DNA of 64,000 nt, from positions 1 through 64,000 of the forward strand of contig JAAUSP010000001.1 in assembly GCA_012032575.1 (NCBI GenBank), read 5' to 3'. This document shows, piece by piece, positions 53,681 through 61,846 of this stretch. Position 1 is the first letter of the stretch. Each line of letters opens with the position of its first letter. The notes below the pieces were generated by a model. The model worked only from the letters and a program-made list of their open reading frames with translations, ran no database searches and was not told the DNA's origin. The translations under genes were made by a program, and so were the position numbers. The DNA comes from Anaerolineales bacterium. Its GTDB lineage: Bacteria > Chloroflexota > Anaerolineae > 4572-78 > J111.

Positions 53681-54079
53681 CTATTGAAGCGAGTTAATTC
53701 GCTGGGCGGGTGATAAAATATCGGTGATACGCACGCCGAAACGATCATCAATAACAACAACTTCACCACGAGCAATCAGGCGATCATTTACTAGTACATC
53801 CACAGGTTCGCCAGCTAGCTTATCAAGCTCTATGACAGCACCTGGCCCTAATTTCAAAATACTCTCAATACTCATTTTGGTACGCCCCAGTTCAACTGCT
53901 ACCCGCAACGTTACACCCAGCAACAAATCGAGGTTAGTAGGGATCGAAGCTGTGGCTGCAGGTTTTAGAGGGGCAAATTGAACGGGTCGCGCCGTAATTT
54001 GTTTGTCTGCGATATTGGTTTCCGGGGTAATACCAGTAAGTTGTGCCAATTCTTCAGGCGTGATGGCCAACTGATCCAT
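53681..54079 (-). CDS. fliN: Flagellar motor switch protein FliN
   Basis: A 132-residue FliN. The SpoA domain [73 protein letters not shown] is complete. The N-terminal 45 residues are variable. It overlaps the fliM 3' end by 26 bp. It forms the C-ring with FliM and FliG. Confidence 0.95.
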   Translation of the reverse strand: MDQLAITPEELAQLTGITPETNIADKQITARPVQFAPLKPAATASIPTNLDLLLGVTLRVAVELGRTKMSIESILKLGPGAVIELDKLAGEPVDVLVNDRLIARGEVVVIDDRFGVRITDILSPAQRINSLQ

Positions 54080-55058
54080 TTGTAGATTCCTCCAAAACTT
54101 TCATTATCTGAACGGCCAGATGACTACCCGATAAGCCAGGTTGTCCCTGATATTTTTGACAATTGCCTACCAATACTGGCAAAGGTCTTCCAGCAACAGT
54201 ATTGAGCATGAGCACATCACCCTGACGCAGATGTAACAAATCCTCAAAATTTACTGTTATTTCGCCCAGCAGTACCGATAAATCTACATGCATTTGCTTG
54301 GCATGTTTTCGTAAGGCCTCATGATATAGGCCTGTTTCCTTGGTTTCACCCGCTACCCAGGTATGCGGGCTTAATTCTGAAACAACAGGCTTCAGGATGG
54401 CATAGGGCAAACAGATACTCATCATACCCGTGTTTTCTCGCGCTTTAATTTCAAATCCTAAAAAGACGGCAGCGTCGGACGGCAGAGCCACTTGAGCAAA
54501 TTCTGGATTCAAGGTCGTCTCCGTTACCCCAACACTAAGGGTAATCACATTTTTCCAAGCCTCCTGCAATTCTTGAGCTATATATTCATTAACACCACCC
54601 ATAAGTGACTGCTCGAGATCGGTAATCTCATGAGGTTCTTCAGCAGGACGGCCAAAACCACCAAGCAAGCGATCAATAATAATGGAAACAGTAGCTGCGT
54701 CAATCGCCATCATCATCCGGCCTGGCAGGGGTTCCATGTTAAGGATTGTGATAAGTGACGGGGCCGGAATATTTTGCATAAAATCAGCAAAGCTGCCCTG
54801 TTCGATATGAACACAGTTGACCTGAAGCGTGGCCCGTACATAGGCCGATAAAGATGAACTTATCCGCCGGGCAAAGTTCTCATGGATCATTTGCAGAGTG
54901 CGGATTTGCTCTTTGGAAAACTTATCAGGTGAGCGAAAATCATAAGCCCGGACAGAACCAACAAAATGATCTCCACCAGGTATTGGTGCTCCGTCTGCTG
55001 GTAAAATAGAGAGGAGAGCATCAATTTCTTTTTGTGTCAGGGATTTTTCTTGGGCCAT
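54054..55058 (-). CDS. fliM: Flagellar motor switch protein FliM
   Basis: A 334-residue FliM. The start ([15 protein letters not shown]) is related to the usual LSQxEIDALL. The core contains [37 protein letters not shown] and the C-terminal SpoA domain ([27 protein letters not shown]). The usual N-terminal CheY-binding peptide is replaced by [16 protein letters not shown], so the CheY contact may be modified. It sits in the C-ring and controls rotation direction. Confidence 0.95.
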   Translation of the reverse strand: MAQEKSLTQKEIDALLSILPADGAPIPGGDHFVGSVRAYDFRSPDKFSKEQIRTLQMIHENFARRISSSLSAYVRATLQVNCVHIEQGSFADFMQNIPAPSLITILNMEPLPGRMMMAIDAATVSIIIDRLLGGFGRPAEEPHEITDLEQSLMGGVNEYIAQELQEAWKNVITLSVGVTETTLNPEFAQVALPSDAAVFLGFEIKARENTGMMSICLPYAILKPVVSELSPHTWVAGETKETGLYHEALRKHAKQMHVDLSVLLGEITVNFEDLLHLRQGDVLMLNTVAGRPLPVLVGNCQKYQGQPGLSGSHLAVQIMKVLEESTNGSVGHHA

Positions 55059-55081
55059 GGCCAGCTATCACCCTTAATTTA

Positions 55082-55771
55082 TTACTGCACCACAAATTCT
55101 GTAAAGTAAATATTGATCACACCTTGATATCCCAAGGCAGTATTAATATTCGTCATTAATTCCTGCTTAAGTATTTGTTTACCCTCAATAGTGGCAACAT
55201 CATTAAAGGTTTTACTTGATAAAACCGTAGTTGCAATATCATCAATTACTGGACGCATAGCATCTATCGCTTCATGGAAAGGATCTGCCACAGCTTCACC
55301 TTCGGCACTATGCCCTGAAGCAGCTTCCTCTGTTATTTTGGCCTCATAATAATCTTTTACACTGGGATGGAATTCTAAAACTACTCCGGCTTGCAAATAA
55401 CGCAGACCTCCTGGTTCAGCTAGATTAACCACTTTGCTTTCAAGTTCATACATGATACCCTGGCCAGGTTGAATGGCTGGCATTACCAGTTGCGTACCAG
55501 TGACGGCTGGTTGGGTATGGGTTGGGTCAAGAGCCGCTGGTAATGGTGCTGAGTGGCCTTCTTCTGTTGAACCTGGCGCTTCGTGAGTTGAAGCTTCCGC
55601 TTCGGTAGTTGGAGTAGTTCCATTATCAGCCGAAGCTTCAGCGGCATCAAAACGAATGTAAATGGGTTTCCACCAAGTTTCCGGTGCAAACAGGATATAG
55701 GCTACCATGCCAACCAAGACTAAGACTACAGCTACGGGAATAATAATTTTGGGATTAAGAACTTTTTTCAT
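55082..55771 (-). CDS. fliL: Flagellar basal-body-associated protein FliL
   Basis: A 229-residue single-pass protein. The membrane helix is near the N-terminus (IIIPVAVVLVLVGMVAYILF). A long Ala/Thr/Glu/His-rich linker (about residues 45-95) follows, then the FliL domain (MYELESKVVNLAEPGGLRYLQAGVVLEF, with LKQELMTNINTALGYQGVINIYFTEFVVQ). The linker makes it longer than most FliL. It associates with the MotAB stator, encoded directly upstream. Confidence 0.92.
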   Translation of the reverse strand: MKKVLNPKIIIPVAVVLVLVGMVAYILFAPETWWKPIYIRFDAAEASADNGTTPTTEAEASTHEAPGSTEEGHSAPLPAALDPTHTQPAVTGTQLVMPAIQPGQGIMYELESKVVNLAEPGGLRYLQAGVVLEFHPSVKDYYEAKITEEAASGHSAEGEAVADPFHEAIDAMRPVIDDIATTVLSSKTFNDVATIEGKQILKQELMTNINTALGYQGVINIYFTEFVVQ

Positions 55772-55793
55772 TGAAATAACCTTTCCAAGTTAG

Positions 55794-56672
55794 TTATGGC
55801 TGAGACGGTTCAGCCTCGTCAGGCACACCTTCTTCCAAAGCAACCGGAGCTGCTGGGGCATCTTCAGAAACTGGAGCAGCAGGGGCTTCCTCGGTAGTAT
55901 TATTAGCTTGCGGGACGGGCATATCAAGCGAAAACTTACGCGACTCATTAGGATAGATAATGATAATGTCTGCCCGACGGTTGCGCATACGATTCTCACG
56001 GTTGTCATTTGGGGCTATTGGGTCAAATTCAGCATGGCCAGCCGCCAGCAATCGCTCAGGGGCAATACCCTCTTGATCTATTAAGTAATGAATGATGGTG
56101 ACCGATCTTGCTAATGATAATTCCCAGTTGCTTGGATAACGCGGATCATTGGTCGGCAAATTGTCGGTATGGCCTTCAATTCGTACTGGATTAGTAATCG
56201 GTCTAAGAATTCCCGCAACTTTGTGGAGTGTCTCAAGCGACTCGGGTTTTAAATCCGGACTACCGGCCTCAAAAATCAAGCCCTCAGAAAGGCTAATAAT
56301 TAACCCTTCCATATTCATGTTTACACTTATATCACCTTCCAAGCCCGCCTGTGCAGCAAAGGTTGTCAACTCGGACGTAACCGAAATAAAATCGCGCTGC
56401 TGAGGTGATAAAGACTGAAAAAAAGGCGATGGTATAGAGCTATTTCCACCCGTGTTACCCACAATGCGACCGCCTGGTTTCTTGCCGATACTGGTAACGT
56501 TAAATGCCTGTTGCATTGACTCAGCAACCTGGGCAAACTTTTTCAGGTCGGTATTGGCCATAGAAAATAACACAATAAAAAAGACCATTAGCAGGGTAAT
56601 CATATCAGCGTAGGTAATTAACCAACGCTCATCATTCTCATGACCTTCTTCATGTTTATGCTTTTTTGACAT
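55794..56672 (-). CDS. motB: Stator protein MotB
   Basis: A 292-residue MotB. The plug/helix region WLITYADMITLLMVFFIVLFSMANTDLKKF contains the essential Asp. The OmpA-like peptidoglycan-binding domain has IEGHTDNLPTNDPRYPSNWELSLARSVTIIHYLI and NRMRNRRADIIII. An acidic Pro/Ala tail extends beyond the domain. The peptidoglycan-binding domain implies a murein layer to anchor the stator. It pairs with MotA encoded 2 bp upstream. Confidence 0.95.
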   Translation of the reverse strand: MSKKHKHEEGHENDERWLITYADMITLLMVFFIVLFSMANTDLKKFAQVAESMQQAFNVTSIGKKPGGRIVGNTGGNSSIPSPFFQSLSPQQRDFISVTSELTTFAAQAGLEGDISVNMNMEGLIISLSEGLIFEAGSPDLKPESLETLHKVAGILRPITNPVRIEGHTDNLPTNDPRYPSNWELSLARSVTIIHYLIDQEGIAPERLLAAGHAEFDPIAPNDNRENRMRNRRADIIIIYPNESRKFSLDMPVPQANNTTEEAPAAPVSEDAPAAPVALEEGVPDEAEPSQP

Positions 56673-56674
56673 AG

Positions 56675-57454
56675 TTATTCTTTACCAGAACCACTCTCCT
56701 TCCCGCGCAGTTTCGGGGCCAGGAAGGATTCAAGTTTCTCGCGCACGATCCGAGGATTTTCACCAGCTTGAACGGCTAGAACACCCTGGATTGCTACTTC
56801 GCGTGACATAATCTCAGTCTGATTCTTTTGCTTCAACTTATTGGCCATCGGCAGCCACAAGATGTTGGCAATAGCCACCCCATATAAGGTAGCAATAAAA
56901 GCCACAGCAATCGAATGCCCCAAATTCTCCGGGTCAGAAAGGTGGCTCAGCACATTAATGAGGCCCATCACGGTACCAATAATCCCCATGGTCGGCCCAA
57001 AACCGCCCAAAGCTTTGAGCATTTCTAAACCTTCTTTATGTCGCTCACTGACCAGGTTGGTATCGGTTTCCATAACCTCGTGTACCACCGATGGATCTAC
57101 GCCATCAACTATTAGCATTACCCCTTTTTTAATGAAGTCATCTTCAATTTTGCGGGCTTCTTCCTCTAAAGATAATAGCCCGTCACGACGGGCTTGATCG
57201 GCCAATTTGACAAATAACTCAATCAGGACCAGTGGGTCACCTTTATAAGCCTGAAAACTTTGCCCGATCACAACAGGTAGTGTCATAATCTGTTTTAATG
57301 GAAAGCCAACAAAAAGCGCACCAGCACTTCCACCAAAAACAATTACCGCTGCAGGTAGGTTTAACAACGACAACGGGTTACCACCCTCAATTAGCATTGT
57401 GCCTACCATAGCCCCAAGCCCCAAAATTAAACCGATTACAGTCGAAATTTCCAT
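56675..57454 (-). CDS. motA: Stator protein MotA
   Basis: A 259-residue MotA with four membrane helices. Signatures: VIGLILGLGAMVGTMLIEGG, a cytoplasmic loop with DQARRDGLLSLEEEARKI, and LKALGGFGPTMGIIGTVMGLINVLSHLSDPENLGHSIAVAFIATLYGVAIANILW. It forms the ion channel with MotB. It follows flbD by 3 bp. The coupling ion (H+ or Na+) cannot be decided from sequence by eye. Confidence 0.95.
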   Translation of the reverse strand: MEISTVIGLILGLGAMVGTMLIEGGNPLSLLNLPAAVIVFGGSAGALFVGFPLKQIMTLPVVIGQSFQAYKGDPLVLIELFVKLADQARRDGLLSLEEEARKIEDDFIKKGVMLIVDGVDPSVVHEVMETDTNLVSERHKEGLEMLKALGGFGPTMGIIGTVMGLINVLSHLSDPENLGHSIAVAFIATLYGVAIANILWLPMANKLKQKNQTEIMSREVAIQGVLAVQAGENPRIVREKLESFLAPKLRGKESGSGKE

Positions 57455-57457
57455 CCC

Positions 57458-57673
57458 TTATGCTTCCTTATATTCGGTAATCTGAGGTCTCTGAACAAGA
57501 ATTTGTCGCCGATACGCTATGATGGCCTCGACAATCTCTTGCGGAGACTCTTTAGCAATGATTTTGGTGTTGTTTACCAGGGAAATAACCGTGTCAGGGG
57601 TTGCTTCAACAAATTCGATTAACTCAGCGTTAACCCATAATTCACTATGGTTGAGACGGGTAACTTTGATCAT
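57458..57673 (-). CDS. flbD: FlbD-family flagellar protein
   Basis: A 71-residue protein: MIKVTRLNHSELWVNAELIEFVEATPDTVISLVNNTKIIAKESPQEIVEAIIAYRRQI. This matches the small FlbD/SwrD family found next to motAB and fliL in Gram-positive-type flagellar operons. In Bacillus, SwrD raises motor torque. It is the first gene of the minus-strand motor/export unit. Confidence 0.92.
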   Translation of the reverse strand: MIKVTRLNHSELWVNAELIEFVEATPDTVISLVNNTKIIAKESPQEIVEAIIAYRRQILVQRPQITEYKEA

Positions 57674-57723
57674 TTTTCCTCCGCAAATTCAAACCCAACT
57701 ATAGCATTCCCCTTACCAAATGT

Positions 57724-57763
57724 CAGTAAATCGCACGTCAATGGGGCATAAAATTTGCGTAAA
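57724..57763 (+). promoter_or_regulatory. Flagellar promoter-like element, copy B
   Basis: CAGTAAA (57724-57730), 15 bases, GCATAAAA (57746-57753), then GCGTAAA (57757-57763). It points toward the GH-flgC-fliE-fliF-fliG-fliH unit. Spacing equals copies A and C exactly. Confidence 0.7.
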
Positions 57764-57780
57764 AGGGATCATCACGAGAC

Positions 57781-57820
57781 TTTACGCAAATTTCATGCTC
57801 GTTTCACGTCAATTTTACTG
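57781..57820 (-). promoter_or_regulatory. Flagellar promoter-like element, copy C
   Basis: On the minus strand: CAGTAAA (57820-57814), 15 bases, GCATGAAA (57798-57791), then GCGTAAA (57787-57781). It points toward flbD-motA. Together with copy B it forms a long inverted repeat in the 202-bp divergent gap. Confidence 0.7.
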
Positions 57821-57875
57821 AAACTTCCAGTGTGACGTGTTATAGTTCTGCCAGTAAAGACGGAGAATTTCATCC

Positions 57876-59153
57876 ATGGATCAGATTACCCCAATCAGCA
57901 ACCCTATAACTCAACCCCCTTCTGAAAATACATCTTCCTCTCGCCCCATCTTTACTCAGGGCGCTAACGGCGTCCGCTTGCCCTCCCTCACTTCCTTATC
58001 TTCCGGGGGAGGGCAAAGCATTGAAGATTTTGCCGAAGTTTTGGCTAAAACTCAAAAATCCGTTGGAGCGGGAGTGCCCGCTGGAAAAGCCCCGGTCAAT
58101 ATGTGGCGCAGCTTGAATTTTTTGAAAACTTATGCAGTCTCACCCAGCCCTTGGCCTTGGACCCAAAACACCCTCAGCCAGATTAATTCGACTCCACAGA
58201 TCGAAGCCCCAAAGGTTCAGTCGGTCGATTCATCCGCTTCAATATTATCTACAGCTCCAAAGTTATCCTTAGCGGATTATCCCCATCCGATTGGAGATAA
58301 TGGCCGGGGTATTCATTGGATCCCAACGGTGAGTCAAACACCCGAAGTGGTGGACCGTTTTGTTGATGAAGCTGTCTCTATGGGCATGAAATGGGTGGTA
58401 TTTCTCAATGAAGGGTCAAATGTCGGAGCCAATGATTATCTGGTAAAACGGCTAGCCGAGGCAGGTATTGAACCGGTCATGCGCGTCTACACGCCGGGGC
58501 TAACTCCTATCAGCGGTGGTTTGGAAGAAATGGTTCGGCACTACTCCAAAATGGGGGTGCATTATTTCCAGCTTTATAATGAACCTAATTTAATGGTAGA
58601 AACTGGTGGTCAGTTCCCTAGTGTTGATAAGTATCTTGACCTCTGGATACCCGCGGCTCAGGAGGTAATTAAAGCCGGCGGATTACCTGGTTTTGGAGCG
58701 CTCAGTCCTCAGGGGGAAATGGATGATCGAGACTTTTTACGCCAGGCATTGAATAGCCTTGAAGCAAGAGGCCAATCTCATCTATTGGGTCGCTCTTGGT
58801 TGGCGATGCACAACTACACCGGCCCACGCCCCCTCAACGACCCGGACGGGTTTATGCGCTTTCGCCAGTATGACGCTATTATCCGGGCGAGTTTGGGCCA
58901 TTCACTCCCAATTGTCGGCACTGAAGGCGGCACCCATATTACCGAGCATGTATCGGAACAGAAACAAGTCGAGATGGTCACCGGGGCTTACAAATATATG
59001 GGACAGCGTGAACCTTACAATTTTGCCTACACTTATTGGATTCTTGCTAACGGCCATGACGCAGCCTGGGACGCCCATGCTCTTATTCGTCCCGACGGCC
59101 CCACAGCCCTGGCTCAAGCCTTGAAAAAGATGAACTCAGGAGAAATGATATGA
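57876..59153 (+). CDS. Clan GH-A-like glycoside hydrolase in the flgB position
   Basis: A 425-residue protein. Residues 1-130 are polar and low in complexity, without a signal peptide or membrane helix. Residues about 135-420 look like a TIM-barrel glycosidase. The candidate acid/base E236 is in YFQLYNEPNLMVE and the candidate nucleophile E350 is in LPIVGTEGGTHITEH, the clan GH-A arrangement; RSWLAMHNYTGPRPL and NFAYTYWILANGHD flank the active cleft. The stop overlaps the flgC start (ATGA), so it is translated with the rod and basal-body genes. flgB, normally in this place, is absent. N-terminal SIEDFAEVLAKT resembles SIDSFGQMLQNA of FliE. A flagellum-exported wall or glycan hydrolase is the leading idea, but it is not proven. 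Confidence 0.75.
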   Translation: MDQITPISNPITQPPSENTSSSRPIFTQGANGVRLPSLTSLSSGGGQSIEDFAEVLAKTQKSVGAGVPAGKAPVNMWRSLNFLKTYAVSPSPWPWTQNTLSQINSTPQIEAPKVQSVDSSASILSTAPKLSLADYPHPIGDNGRGIHWIPTVSQTPEVVDRFVDEAVSMGMKWVVFLNEGSNVGANDYLVKRLAEAGIEPVMRVYTPGLTPISGGLEEMVRHYSKMGVHYFQLYNEPNLMVETGGQFPSVDKYLDLWIPAAQEVIKAGGLPGFGALSPQGEMDDRDFLRQALNSLEARGQSHLLGRSWLAMHNYTGPRPLNDPDGFMRFRQYDAIIRASLGHSLPIVGTEGGTHITEHVSEQKQVEMVTGAYKYMGQREPYNFAYTYWILANGHDAAWDAHALIRPDGPTALAQALKKMNSGEMI

Positions 59154-59632
59154 GCAGTATCTTTTCAGCCTTTCGGATTGCCGCTTCAGCCCTCACTGCC
59201 CAACGATTACGCATGGATGTACTGGCTAATAATGTCGCTAATGCCGAAACAACACGCACCGAAGAGGGTGGCCCTTACAAACGTCAACAAGTTGTTTTTA
59301 CAGCCAACCAAGAAACTTCTTTTGCCTCTTTTCTTTCCCCTACCTCCAATACCGATGCCCCTTCCACTACCCAATTGGAAACCCGCAATAAGACAACGCT
59401 GGCCGGCGTAAGAGTGGAAACCATTCTCACCGATGACACACCAGGCAATCGAGTATATGATCCTGACCATCCTGATGCCGACGAAGACGGTTTTGTTTCC
59501 TATCCTAACGTCAACCTGGCAACAGAAATGACTGACATGTTGTCGGCAACCCGTTCGTATGAAGCTAATGTAACTGTCTTTAACTCTCTCAAAGGCATGG
59601 CGCTTAAAGCCCTGGATATTGGGCGTGGTTAG
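59150..59632 (+). CDS. flgC: Flagellar proximal-rod protein FlgC
   Basis: A 160-residue FlgC. N-terminus MSSIFSAFRIAASALTAQRLRMDVLANNVANAETTRTEEGGPYKRQQVVF; C-terminus GFVSYPNVNLATEMTDMLSATRSYEANVTVFNSLKGMALKALDIG. Both helices needed for rod assembly are present. FlgC normally follows FlgB, but here it follows the glycosidase. Confidence 0.96.
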   Translation: MSSIFSAFRIAASALTAQRLRMDVLANNVANAETTRTEEGGPYKRQQVVFTANQETSFASFLSPTSNTDAPSTTQLETRNKTTLAGVRVETILTDDTPGNRVYDPDHPDADEDGFVSYPNVNLATEMTDMLSATRSYEANVTVFNSLKGMALKALDIGRG

Positions 59633-59699
59633 GCCCAAATTATGGGTTGCAGACGATTAATTACTAATGATCGCTTCTTATTAACAGGGAGATAAACCT

Positions 59700-60011
59700 A
59701 TGTCAACTGAACCTATTACCAGTATCGCCCAGTTGGCGCGTCTTACTACTTCGGGCAATGCGGATAAATCTAACGCTACAACTTCATCCATTGACAGCTT
59801 TGGTCAAATGCTACAGAATGCCCTCAGTCAACTGAGCCAAAAAGAAAATGCCGCAAATGAAATGACAACTCGTCTGGCAGCAGGCGAAGACCTTGAACTG
59901 CATCAGGTAATGTTGACAATGCAAGAAGCGGACATGGCCTTTCAATTGGCGATGCAAGTTCGTAACAAACTCGTTGAGGCGTATCAAGAAGTAATGCGGA
60001 TGCAAGTCTAG
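59700..60011 (+). CDS. fliE: Flagellar hook-basal-body protein FliE
   Basis: A 103-residue FliE. The core SIDSFGQMLQNALSQLSQKENAANEMTTRLAAGEDLELHQVMLTMQEADMAFQLAMQVRNKLVEAYQEVMRMQV is complete. It links the MS-ring to the rod. It lies 67 bp after flgC, preceded by AGGGAGA. Confidence 0.95.
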   Translation: MSTEPITSIAQLARLTTSGNADKSNATTSSIDSFGQMLQNALSQLSQKENAANEMTTRLAAGEDLELHQVMLTMQEADMAFQLAMQVRNKLVEAYQEVMRMQV

Positions 60012-60084
60012 TGCATCGTCTATGCTAAAAATTCGGGTTATTTCCACTGCAAAACCCGAAGTTTAAGCCTGGATAATGCACTAG
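60008..60084. repeat. Nested imperfect palindrome between fliE and fliF
   Basis: The outer arms CTAGTGCAT (60008-60016) and ATGCACTAG (60076-60084) and the inner arms TTCGGGTT (60032-60039) and AACCCGAA (60053-60060) are perfect. The connecting segments pair partly. It begins at the fliE stop codon. It may stabilise or attenuate the transcript, or be a short mobile element. Confidence 0.7.
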
Positions 60085-60169
60085 CAATTAATGAAAGTAT
60101 AAATTCTTGATTTTCTTGCAAAACAGAACAAGTTTAATCCCATACAGAAAATTTAAAGCGTGAAATCGG

Positions 60170-61846
60170 ATGACACAATCGCTTGCGTCCCTTAACCAAA
60201 CCAAATTCATGGATGGCTGGAATCATTTAAGCCCTGCCCGCAAAATAGGGTTGGCAGTGCTCATTGCGGCAGCTGTGGGTGGATTAATTTTTTTTAGTAC
60301 CTGGATGCAAACCCCCAGTTATGCCACCGCCTTTACCGACTTACAGGCGGAAGATGGAGCAGCCATTATTGAATATCTTAAGGAAAACAATATCCCTTAC
60401 GAAGTTACCAATAACGGTCAAACCATCCGAGTGCCAACCAGCCAAGTCCATGAAACTCGTCTAGCCTTGGCTGGGCAGGGGTTACCCGATAAGGGTACGG
60501 TTGGGTTTGAGTTATTCGATACAGCTAACTTGGGCATGACCGATTTTACGCAGCAGGTCAACTACCAACGCGCTTTGGAAGGTGAATTGGCGCGAACGAT
60601 TGGCAGTTTGGAGGCAGTACGGTCAGCACGAGTACATATAGTTATTCCCCAACCTACCCTTTTCAGTGATGAAGAAAAACAAACTACTGCCTCCATTGTC
60701 ATTGATATGGAGCCGGGACAGCAACTAAATCGGGAACAAGTGTTGGCCATTAGTCATCTTGTCTCAAGCGCAGTAGAGGGCCTTACCCCTGAAAACCTGA
60801 CCCTGGTAGATATGGAGGGTAATATGCTGGTCAATGGTTCCAGTTCAGTTGACACAGCTCCACTGGCTTTGACCGCTAGTCAGCTTGAAACTCAACACGA
60901 TTTTGAAAGAAGTCTTGAACAGCGGATTGAAGCTATGCTGAAGAATGTCCTGGGACCAAATAAAGCTACCGTAGGTGTTACAGCAGTAATGAACTGGGAT
61001 CAGGTGGAAACGGAAAGTGAAACCTATCAGCCCGGTGAAGGGGGACAGGGTGTCATCCGAAGTTCCCGATATATCACCGAAACTCAAGCAGGTAGTGAAG
61101 ATGGAGCTAGTGGTGTTCCGGGAACAGCCACTAACCTTACTGATGCTGCTTCAACTTATCAAACAGCCATCTCCGGTACTAACGGAAGCGGCTATATCCG
61201 TACCGATTTGACCACTAATTATGAAATCTCTCGGTCTGTTTCCCACATTGTTCCGGCTACAGGTCAGATCGAACGTTTATCGGTATCAGTTATGGTAGAT
61301 AACATTACTGATACTGTGACCCTCAATGCCATTCAGCAGGCAACTATTGCCGCCGCTGGCATTGACCAGGCCCGAGGCGATGTATTAACCGTGAGTAGCG
61401 TACCTTTTGACCGCACGTTTGATACTGAACAGCAACTCACCCTGGAAACAGCAGAACAGCGCGAATTTTATCTTAAACTGGCCCAGTGGGGTGCAATTGC
61501 TATTGCCTTGTTGGCACTATTCTTTGTGGTAAGAAGTACGCAGCGTACTCTGCGTCCACAGCCTATCCCTATTGTACCTAGAGAGTTACCTGCTCCGACT
61601 ATCCCAACTGTCCCCCTTGATGCACGAACGGCTTTACTGGAAGAAGTTAGCAAGGCCAATGCTGACATCCCAGAAGATAGAATGCAAGGTCTAGATACAA
61701 TTGGTCCACCTACTTTCGATGCGCAACAACAGGGAGCGGCTGAAAAAGCCCAAATGCTACGCCAACTGCAATTGATGGCCAAGAATCGCCCCGAAACTTT
61801 GGCTCAAATTATCGAATTCTGGATTGCTGAAGACGAGAATAAATGA
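60170..61846 (+). CDS. fliF: Flagellar MS-ring protein FliF
   Basis: A 558-residue FliF. The first membrane helix is GLAVLIAAAVGGLIFFSTWM. The ring-building domain includes PSYATAFTDLQAEDGAAIIEYLKENNIPYEV, TNNGQTIRVPTSQVHETRLALAGQGLPDKGTVGFELFD and ARVHIVIPQPTLF. The second helix is WGAIAIALLALFFVVRST near residue 440, followed by the FliG-binding C-terminus (ETLAQIIEFWIAED). It is complete. It overlaps fliG (ATGA). Confidence 0.96.
   Translation: MTQSLASLNQTKFMDGWNHLSPARKIGLAVLIAAAVGGLIFFSTWMQTPSYATAFTDLQAEDGAAIIEYLKENNIPYEVTNNGQTIRVPTSQVHETRLALAGQGLPDKGTVGFELFDTANLGMTDFTQQVNYQRALEGELARTIGSLEAVRSARVHIVIPQPTLFSDEEKQTTASIVIDMEPGQQLNREQVLAISHLVSSAVEGLTPENLTLVDMEGNMLVNGSSSVDTAPLALTASQLETQHDFERSLEQRIEAMLKNVLGPNKATVGVTAVMNWDQVETESETYQPGEGGQGVIRSSRYITETQAGSEDGASGVPGTATNLTDAASTYQTAISGTNGSGYIRTDLTTNYEISRSVSHIVPATGQIERLSVSVMVDNITDTVTLNAIQQATIAAAGIDQARGDVLTVSSVPFDRTFDTEQQLTLETAEQREFYLKLAQWGAIAIALLALFFVVRSTQRTLRPQPIPIVPRELPAPTIPTVPLDARTALLEEVSKANADIPEDRMQGLDTIGPPTFDAQQQGAAEKAQMLRQLQLMAKNRPETLAQIIEFWIAEDENK

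Noticed and set aside
57743..57758. Sigma-54-type -24/-12 promoter (GG-N10-GC) in element copy B
   Set aside because: Only copy B has both GG and GC. Copy A lacks the GC and copy C lacks the GG, while the TAAA-N15-GCATRAAA pattern is kept in all three.
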